A stretch of DNA of 5,298 nt from Myxococcota bacterium (GTDB lineage: Bacteria; Myxococcota; Polyangia; GCA-2747355; JAKLHH01). Below the pieces are notes generated by a model, which searched no databases, was not told the origin of the DNA, and saw nothing but the letters and a program-made list of their open reading frames with translations. Positions 1 to 4,493 of this stretch are shown here, piece by piece (positions within the stretch are counted from its first letter, which is position 1; each line of letters starts with the position of its first letter). The stretch is from the NCBI GenBank assembly GCA_022710245.1, contig JAKLHH010000635.1, positions 1 to 5,298 on the forward strand, given 5' to 3'. Both the position numbers and the translations under genes were made by a program.

Positions 1-126
1 CCGCGAGGTCGGCACGGCGCACGCCGCGAGGTCGGCACGGCGCACGCCGCGAGGTCGGCACGGCGCACGCCGCGAGGTCGGCACGGCGCACGCCGCGAGG
101 TCGGCACGGCGCACGCCGCGAGGTCG
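1..126. repeat. 23-bp tandem repeat array (minisatellite), open at left edge
   Basis: Five identical 23-bp units start at 1, 24, 47, 70 and 93, followed by an 11-bp partial unit at 116-126, after which the match stops. The unit begins CCGCGAGGTCGG and ends ACGGCGCACG. Across each unit junction lies an imperfect palindrome, CGGCG-CA-CGCCG (first copy 15-26). No copy differs at any base, which suggests recent expansion or strong homogenisation. The period is not a multiple of three, so the array is unlikely to be coding. It continues beyond the window, so total copy number is unknown. It ends 68 bp before the PHP lipoprotein gene and could lie in its upstream region. There are no unique spacers, so it is not a CRISPR array. 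Confidence 0.95.
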
Positions 127-184
127 AGCGCCCGGCATCCTTGCCTCAGGGCCTCCCGGCTGCAATGCTTGGGGGGCCACCAGC

Positions 185-189
185 AGGAA
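185..189 (+). promoter_or_regulatory. Shine-Dalgarno AGGAA that fixes the start at 195
   Basis: AGGAA lies 5 nt before the ATG at 195. This ATG begins a textbook lipoprotein signal peptide. The in-frame alternatives, TTG at 141 and ATG at 165, would add 18 or 10 residues of Pro/Gly-rich sequence in front of the signal peptide. Confidence 0.6.
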
Positions 190-194
190 CTGCC

Positions 195-2807
195 ATGTCC
201 AGAGTGCCCGTGCCCCCAGCGGTGCTCGTCGCGTTCGCGTTCGCGCTCGCGGCTTGCAGCGACGACACCACCCCGGCGACGGCCGATGCGCGCGTCGAAG
301 GGCTCCCCGTCGACGCAGGTCCAGTCAACTTCAGCCTGCCCCCGGGCGGGGCCGGCAGCGCCGCCGTCAGCGCTGCGCTGGGCAAGGGCCAGGTGCGGGC
401 CGGGCGCGTGACCGAGATGGGGCAGCTCGTCTCGGGGATCAAGGTCCAGGGGCGCGTGGGCGACTACAAGCTCTACAACGACCGCGTCGCCTTCGTCATC
501 GCCAGCGAGCGCGCCACCGACGGGTGGGGCCCCTACGGCGGCGAGCTCCTCGACGGTGTCCGCCTCGGGCTCCCGGACGGCGAGGGGCAGAGCCTCCTCG
601 GCGAGACCCTGTTCGGGCTGGGCGTGCGGATGGTGAAGCCGGGCAGCGTCGGGGTGGTGAGCGATGGCTCCGACGGCAAGCCGGCGCTGGTCCGCGTGAT
701 CGGCGACCCGGCGCCGTTCCCGCTGCTCGCGGCGATCCTCGGCGAGCTCGGCGGCGAGCAGCCGGTCAAGCTGGTCATCGACTACGTCCTGCCGCCCGAC
801 AGCGACGTCCTCGAGGTCCGCTGGCGGCTGTTCAACCTGAAGCGCGCGGCGCTCGAGGTCCCGCTGCTCATCGTGGGGGTCACCTCGGGGGACGGGGCCG
901 ACTTCTTCTCCGAGGCGACCGGCTTCGCCGTCGAGACCCCGCCGGCGCAGGATCACCTCGCCATGATCGGCCGCAGCATCGCCTACGCCCTCTACTCCCC
1001 CGAGGCGCTCCTCAGCTCGCTGACCCGCTACGAGGGGATCTGGGTGCTCTCGCAGGACGGCTTCAGCATCCCGGCCGCTGGCGAGGCGCAGCGAGTCTTC
1101 CGCCTGCTCGTCGCGGCGGGCGAGCCGGAGGCCGTGCGCCGCGGGCTGCGCGCGCTCCGCGGCAAGCCAGACCCGGCGCGGCTCTCCGGCAAGGTCAGCG
1201 ATCCAGACGGCGCGGCCGTCGCCGGCGCGCGGGTCAACGTGCAGCGGGCGGACCAGAGCTATGTGACCATGACCGGCAGCGACGCGAGCGGCGCCTTCGA
1301 GGTCCGGCTCGAGGCGGGCAAGTACCTGCTGACGCCCATCGCGGACGGACGCGCGCCCGTCGCCGCCACGGCGGTCGAGGTGGCGACCGCGGCGGTCACG
1401 AAGGACCTGCAGGTGTCGGCCACCGCCGGGATCACCTACACGGTCACCGACGACAAGGACGTGCCGCTCCCCGCGAAGCTGATCATCGAGCCCAAGGCCC
1501 CGCCTGCCGCGTGGCCGGCGAGCTTCGGCGAGCCCAGCCTGCCGGGCAGCGCCCTCCGGCTGTTCGCCCCGACCGGGGCGGGCTCCGCCGCGCTGCCGCC
1601 CGGCGAGTACACGGTGACCGCCAGCCGCGGCTACGAGTACGAGCTGCACCAGGTCAAGGTGACCCTGGCCGCGGGCGAGACGAAGCCCCTCGTCCTCAAG
1701 CTGACCCGCTCCGTCGACACCACCGGCTACATGTGCGGCGACTTCCACGTGCACGCCATGTGGTCGCCGGACTCCTCGGACCTCTACGAGCTGAAGGTCG
1801 CCGCGCTCGCCGGCGAGGGGGTCGAGATCCCCGTCATCACCGAGCACGAGGTGATCGCCGACCTCAACCCGACCATCGTCAAGCTGGGGCTGCAGCCCTG
1901 GGTGCGCGGCGTGATCGGCGAGGAGCTCACCACCTCGCTCTACGGCCACTTCAACCCGTTCCCGCTCACCCCGCTGCCGGGCAAGCCGAACGGCGGCGCC
2001 GTGGTCTGGTACGGGCACAGCCCACCGGAGGTCTTCGCGGAGGTGCACAAGACCTGGCCCGACGCGGTGCTGCAGGTGAACCACCCTCGGGGCTCGCCGA
2101 ACAGCGCCTACTTCTCCTATGTCGGCTACGATCCGAAGACCGCGGCGGTGAAGCTGACCAGCCAGTGGACCCGGGCCTTCGAGGCGGTGGAGGTCTTCAA
2201 CGGCGCCGGCTGGTCCGCCTACCAGGACAGCACGGTGGCCGACTGGTACTCGTTCCTCGACCGCGGCTTCCTGGTCACCGCGACGGGCAACTCCGACTCG
2301 CACGACGCGGTCCGCTACGAGGTCGGCTACCCGCGCAACTACGTCAAGCTCTCCAGCGACGAGCCCGCCAAGCTCGACCTCTCCGAGCTGGCGAAGTCAG
2401 TGCGCGAGCAGCGCGTGGTGGTGAGCGGTGGCGCCTTCCTCAGCGTCAGCGTCGGGGGCAAGTCGCTCGGCGAGGTGGCCGACGCGACAGCGAAGAAGGC
2501 GACGGCGGCGATCAAGGTGCAGGCGCCGACCTGGGTCGCGCTCGACAAGCTGCGCGTCATCGTCGGCGGCGAGGTCGCCTACCAGGTCACCCTCGACGCG
2601 AGCACGGCCGATCCGACGAACCCGGTGGTGCGGTTCAACAAGGACATCGAGCTCCTGCTCGACAAGGACAGCTGGATGATCGTGGTGGCGACGGGCAGCG
2701 GCACCCTCGACCCGGTCACCCGCGGCGCGCAGCCGTTCGCGGTCACCAACCCGATCTACCTCGACGTGGACGGCAACGGCGTCTACGACCCGCCGAAGAG
2801 CTTCTAG
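195..2807 (+). CDS. exported PHP-domain metallohydrolase lipoprotein, CehA/McbA-like
   Basis: Encodes 870 residues. Residues 1-21 are a lipoprotein signal peptide (MSRVP, hydrophobic stretch, lipobox L18-A-A-C21), so the mature protein is lipid-anchored outside the cytoplasm. Residues about 45-320 are a beta-rich region I cannot assign. About 330-405 is a carboxypeptidase-regulatory-like (CarboxypepD_reg) domain starting LSGKVSDPDGAAVAGA, and about 412-505 looks like a second such domain with PPGEYTV. Residues about 513-710 carry PHP metallohydrolase motifs: DFHVHAMWSPDS (H518, H520, D526), TEHE (H551), GEE (E576/E577) and GHFN (H585), NHPRG (H630), EVFNG (666-670) and GNSDSHD (D701, H703). 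The full ligand set suggests an active multi-metal enzyme. CehA/McbA relatives include carbaryl hydrolase, but PHP proteins act on many phosphoester and other ester substrates, so the substrate is unknown. The C-terminus has a calcium-loop-like DVDGNGVYD (857-865). It converges with the small lipoprotein gene, sharing CTAG. No convincing promoter or terminator is visible. Confidence 0.93.
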   Translation: MSRVPVPPAVLVAFAFALAACSDDTTPATADARVEGLPVDAGPVNFSLPPGGAGSAAVSAALGKGQVRAGRVTEMGQLVSGIKVQGRVGDYKLYNDRVAFVIASERATDGWGPYGGELLDGVRLGLPDGEGQSLLGETLFGLGVRMVKPGSVGVVSDGSDGKPALVRVIGDPAPFPLLAAILGELGGEQPVKLVIDYVLPPDSDVLEVRWRLFNLKRAALEVPLLIVGVTSGDGADFFSEATGFAVETPPAQDHLAMIGRSIAYALYSPEALLSSLTRYEGIWVLSQDGFSIPAAGEAQRVFRLLVAAGEPEAVRRGLRALRGKPDPARLSGKVSDPDGAAVAGARVNVQRADQSYVTMTGSDASGAFEVRLEAGKYLLTPIADGRAPVAATAVEVATAAVTKDLQVSATAGITYTVTDDKDVPLPAKLIIEPKAPPAAWPASFGEPSLPGSALRLFAPTGAGSAALPPGEYTVTASRGYEYELHQVKVTLAAGETKPLVLKLTRSVDTTGYMCGDFHVHAMWSPDSSDLYELKVAALAGEGVEIPVITEHEVIADLNPTIVKLGLQPWVRGVIGEELTTSLYGHFNPFPLTPLPGKPNGGAVVWYGHSPPEVFAEVHKTWPDAVLQVNHPRGSPNSAYFSYVGYDPKTAAVKLTSQWTRAFEAVEVFNGAGWSAYQDSTVADWYSFLDRGFLVTATGNSDSHDAVRYEVGYPRNYVKLSSDEPAKLDLSELAKSVREQRVVVSGGAFLSVSVGGKSLGEVADATAKKATAAIKVQAPTWVALDKLRVIVGGEVAYQVTLDASTADPTNPVVRFNKDIELLLDKDSWMIVVATGSGTLDPVTRGAQPFAVTNPIYLDVDGNGVYDPPKSF

Positions 2808-2941
2808 AGAACGCAGCGCTCCTCGACACCGTCAACGAGCAAGCGGCCGGGCCTCAACCCCGCTTCATCCCCTCCACAGCCAATCGTGGCCGCCACGAAG
2901 ATCAGCGCGAACATCCTCACCATCGCGTTCTTCATCGTCAT
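2804..2941 (-). CDS. putative 45-residue small lipoprotein
   Basis: I do not recognise a family. The ATG at 2941 is preceded by AGGAG at a 7-nt gap. The product has a short basic n-region (K4, R9), a hydrophobic core MFALIFVAATIG and then C22-GGDE, which resembles a lipoprotein signal peptide. The -3 residue is Thr, which departs from the usual Leu/Val/Ile/Ala lipobox. The mature part would be only 24 residues, ending ERCVL with a second Cys at 43. Both other frames hit stops soon after the signal, so a single frameshift does not restore a longer protein. Its TAG lies in the CTAG that also ends the convergent PHP gene (4-bp overlap). A second in-frame ATG at 2935 is possible but lies closer to the Shine-Dalgarno's far side (13 nt). 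A sigma-54-like element lies upstream. It could also be the remnant of a once longer lipoprotein. A longer reading from 3052 lacks a ribosome site and buries the signal. Confidence 0.55.
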   Translation of the reverse strand: MTMKNAMVRMFALIFVAATIGCGGDEAGLRPGRLLVDGVEERCVL

Positions 2942-2948
2942 CGTCTCT

Positions 2949-2953
2949 CTCCT
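2949..2953 (-). promoter_or_regulatory. Shine-Dalgarno AGGAG of the small lipoprotein
   Basis: On the minus strand CACAGGAGAGAGACG precedes ATG, putting AGGAG 7 nt from the start at 2941. It is the strongest ribosome site in the window and the main support for the short gene starting here and not at 3052. Confidence 0.65.
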
Positions 2954-2977
2954 GTGTCTGTTCCGACGAAGAGCTAC

Positions 2978-2993
2978 AGCAAAGGTGGGACCA
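2978..2993 (-). promoter_or_regulatory. candidate sigma-54 (-24/-12) promoter for the small lipoprotein
   Basis: The minus strand reads TGGTCCCACCTTTGCT, preceded by C. Against the sigma-54 consensus TGGCAC-N5-TTGCW it keeps the GG and GC doublets at the exact required distance, the whole TTGC and the following T; the CA of the -24 box is changed (TC). The GC falls at 2980-2979, predicting a start near 2968, a leader of about 27 nt, and a ribosome site and ATG at natural distances downstream. Sigma-54 promoters need an enhancer-binding activator, and inverted repeats that could be its sites lie just upstream (3005-3078). It was spotted by eye, and a chance match in GC-rich DNA is possible. 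Confidence 0.5.
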
Positions 2994-3004
2994 GCCGGGA
3001 GGGA

Positions 3005-3078
3005 CGAGATCTCGCGTGGTTGAGCCACGGGATGAGAGCCGGGGGCTCTCACTGACAGGCTCTCACCAGGACAGGTGA
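3005..3078. repeat. cluster of four consecutive inverted repeats
   Basis: Four perfect inverted repeats follow one another in 74 bp: the palindrome CGAGATCTCG (3005-3014); CGTGG-TTGAG-CCACG (3015-3029); TGAGAGCC-GGG-GGCTCTCA (3033-3051); and TCACC-AGGACA-GGTGA (3063-3078). The right arm GGCTCTCA is repeated directly at 3058-3065, so the left arm 3033-3040 has two possible partners. The cluster lies between the 3' end of the 400-residue protein gene and the candidate sigma-54 promoter. It could be activator-binding sites, a structured 3' end of the upstream mRNA, or both. Confidence 0.75.
3033..3051 (-). terminator. possible terminator hairpin after the 400-residue protein gene
   Basis: A perfect 8-bp stem with a 3-nt loop lies 47 nt beyond the stop codon at 3098 in the direction of transcription. 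There is no U-tract after it on either strand, so it does not fit a canonical intrinsic terminator. It may only stabilise the mRNA end, or it may be a protein-binding site. Confidence 0.25.
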
Positions 3079-3097
3079 CCCAGGTGACGCCAGAGGG

Positions 3098-4300
3098 CTA
3101 CCGGCGCCGGACCAGGATCACGAGGTGCGCGTTGCGCCCCCGATCCGGATACCCGAAGCGGAACAGCAGCGGCCGCCGCGGCTGGCGCGCGAAGAGCGCG
3201 CGGAGATCCTCGTCCGGCCGGCGCGGCGCCTTCGGCAGGTACGAGCCCGCGTAGGTGCCGAAGGTCTGCACCTCGAAGCCCGCGGCGCGGGCCAGCTCGA
3301 CGGGCAGCCCCGAGCTGTCGGAGATCATCCAGCGCGCGCGCTCCAGCAGGTAACCGCGGATGAGCGAGAAGCTGTCGCGCCAGAGGAGGTAGCTCGCCGC
3401 CTTGGTCATCACGGCCACGGCGCCCTTCGCGCGCAGGTGGCGGAGCAGCCCCGGCGCGCGGCGGAGGTGCGCGTCCTCCAGGTTCGCGGCCAGGTGCCGG
3501 TAGACGCGTGGCGGCGCGCCGGCCCGGGCGCCCCGCGGGAGGAAGGTGATCTCGAGGCTGGAGAAGGCCGAGGAGAAGCCCGGTCGCCGCCCCTCGCGGA
3601 GCGGACGCGCGCGCTCGCCGGCCAGCTCGCCGTGGCTCAGGTAGCGGAGCTCTCCCCCGGGCGTGACGACCAGGTAGCGCAGGGAGACGAGCTCCGCCTC
3701 GTGGATGGCCAGCGCGACCAGCGCGAAGATGAGCGGCGCCGGGAGCGTGCTCGTCTCCAGCTGGTCGAGGACGCGGGTCGAGCTGTGCGCGACGAGGAGC
3801 GCGGAGCGCACCGCGCGCCGGAGCAGCCGCAGCTCACCCTCGAGCTCGCGGCGCGCGAGGCCCAGCGTGGCGCGCGGATCGCCGGCGAGCTCGAGGGAGA
3901 TGGAGGTGATCTCCTCGGCGTCGGGAAAGACGGTGAGCGCCGTGACCAGGTCGCCCCCGCCGAAGGGGTAGACCACCTTGCCCGGCAGGCCCGACGGGCG
4001 CACGCGCGCGAGGAACGGCGCCACGGCCTCGCGCGCGACCCGGCGATAGCGCCCGTAGAGGGCGGTGAGCTCGCGACAGTGCTCGTCGATGAGCTCGCGG
4101 TCCAGCCCGGCCGGCGAGCCCTTGCCCGTGCAGGCCACCGCGCGGGCGAGCCGCTGCGCGTCGGCGAGGTAGCTGGCGGGGGCAGGCGCGGCGAGGGCGG
4201 CCGGCGCGGACGCGAGGAGCGTGGCGAGCGCGGCGAGCGCGGCGAGCGCGGCGAGCGCGAGGAGCGCGAGGAGCGTGGAGGCGTGGTGGGCGCGGAGCAC
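3098..4300 (-). CDS. secreted protein of unknown function
   Basis: Encodes 400 residues from a GTG start. Residues 1 to about 38 form a signal peptide with an unusually repetitive Leu/Ala core (LAALAALAALA) and an Ala-rich cleavage region, suggesting export to the periplasm or outside. I see no further membrane helix and no lipobox. The body has features I recall from an uncharacterised bacterial family: YPFGGGD (111-117) followed by VFPDAEE; KAASYLLW (300-307); FSLIRGYLL (311-319); ISDSSGLP (326-333); and GTYAGSYLP (348-356). The C-terminus RFGYPDRGRNAHLVILVRR is strongly basic. No catalytic motif is recognised, so no function is assigned. The family resemblance is from memory and unverified. 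No Shine-Dalgarno lies before the GTG; a GATAAT box 7 nt upstream would allow a leaderless mRNA. The plus-strand ORF opposite (3125-4360) is an Arg/Glu/Gly-rich shadow. Confidence 0.82.
   Translation of the reverse strand: MLRAHHASTLLALLALAALAALAALATLLASAPAALAAPAPASYLADAQRLARAVACTGKGSPAGLDRELIDEHCRELTALYGRYRRVAREAVAPFLARVRPSGLPGKVVYPFGGGDLVTALTVFPDAEEITSISLELAGDPRATLGLARRELEGELRLLRRAVRSALLVAHSSTRVLDQLETSTLPAPLIFALVALAIHEAELVSLRYLVVTPGGELRYLSHGELAGERARPLREGRRPGFSSAFSSLEITFLPRGARAGAPPRVYRHLAANLEDAHLRRAPGLLRHLRAKGAVAVMTKAASYLLWRDSFSLIRGYLLERARWMISDSSGLPVELARAAGFEVQTFGTYAGSYLPKAPRRPDEDLRALFARQPRRPLLFRFGYPDRGRNAHLVILVRRR
4223..4276. repeat. 9-bp in-frame tandem repeat inside a signal peptide
   Basis: Six 9-bp units run from 4223 to 4276 on the plus strand: four identical GGCGAGCGC, then GAGGAGCGC and GAGGAGCGT. 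They encode the Leu/Ala core of the signal peptide of the minus-strand 400-residue protein (about residues 9-26). Each gain or loss of a unit would add or remove three hydrophobic residues without breaking the frame. Confidence 0.9.
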
Positions 4301-4307
4301 GAGCGCG

Positions 4308-4337
4308 ATTATCCCGCGAGTGCCCTCGCGACGCGAG
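4308..4337 (-). promoter_or_regulatory. candidate -10 box and adjacent palindrome before the 400-residue protein gene
   Basis: On the minus strand GATAAT (4313-4308) differs from TATAAT at one position and stands out in very GC-rich surroundings. A start site 7 nt after it would be 4301, next to the GTG at 4300. Just upstream is the perfect palindrome CTCGCG-T-CGCGAG (4337-4325), which would cover the promoter spacer like an operator. The -35 position reads TCGCGT, with no real match to TTGACA, so this is weak as a housekeeping promoter. Confidence 0.3.
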
Positions 4338-4340
4338 CGG

Positions 4341-4493
4341 GGCTGCGACCGGCGAGGTGAGCTCAGGGGGCTGCGACCGGCGAGGTGAGCTCAGGGGGCG
4401 CCGACGCGCGAGGTGAGCTCAGGGGGCTGCGACAGGGGGCTGCGACCGGCGAGGTGAGCTCAGGGGGCGCCGACGCGCGAGGTGAGCTCAGGG
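4341..4493. repeat. 28-bp tandem array with two unit types between kinase gene and next gene
   Basis: Units run 4341-4368 (A), 4369-4396 (A), 4397-4424 (B), 4425-4437 (A with a clean 15-bp internal deletion), 4438-4465 (A) and 4466-4493 (B). All full units end with GCGAGGTGAGCTCAGGG, which holds the 8-bp palindrome TGAGCTCA. A and B differ at four bases near the start (GGCTGCGACCG versus GGCGCCGACGC). The last unit contains the TGA stop of the kinase gene, and the array fills most of the gap before the GTG at 4300. There are no unique spacers, so it is not CRISPR. It shares the short core GCGAGGT with the 23-bp array at 1-126, which may be chance. Confidence 0.93.

Noticed and set aside
1..126. 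CRISPR array at the left edge
   Set aside because: Copies abut one another with no unique spacers, and no cas gene is visible. The same applies to the 28-bp array at 4341-4493.
141..169. Housekeeping-type promoter TTGCCT-17-AATGCT before the PHP gene
   Set aside because: Only about half of the bases match each hexamer, and the spot overlaps the alternative start codons; not better than chance.
2841..2865. AAGCGG...CCGCTT hairpin as terminator of the PHP gene
   Set aside because: Only a 6-bp stem with a 13-nt loop and no U-tract, and it lies inside the opposing small gene; too weak to call.
2804..3052. An 82-residue version of the small minus-strand gene starting at 3052
   Set aside because: The extra 37 residues come from the inverted-repeat and promoter-like DNA, have no ribosome site, and would bury the signal peptide. 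The ATG at 2941 has AGGAG at a good distance.
254..3055. A 933-codon plus-strand ORF overlapping the whole PHP gene
   Set aside because: Its product is almost entirely Arg, Ala, Gly and Pro with no domain, as expected from a shifted frame of high-GC DNA. The other frame has a lipobox and full PHP motifs.
3125..4360. A 411-codon plus-strand ORF opposite the 400-residue protein gene
   Set aside because: Arg/Glu/Gly-rich with (ERGERG)-type low complexity from the 9-bp repeat; no signal, motif or ribosome site. It is the antisense shadow of a gene with a signal peptide and family-like motifs.
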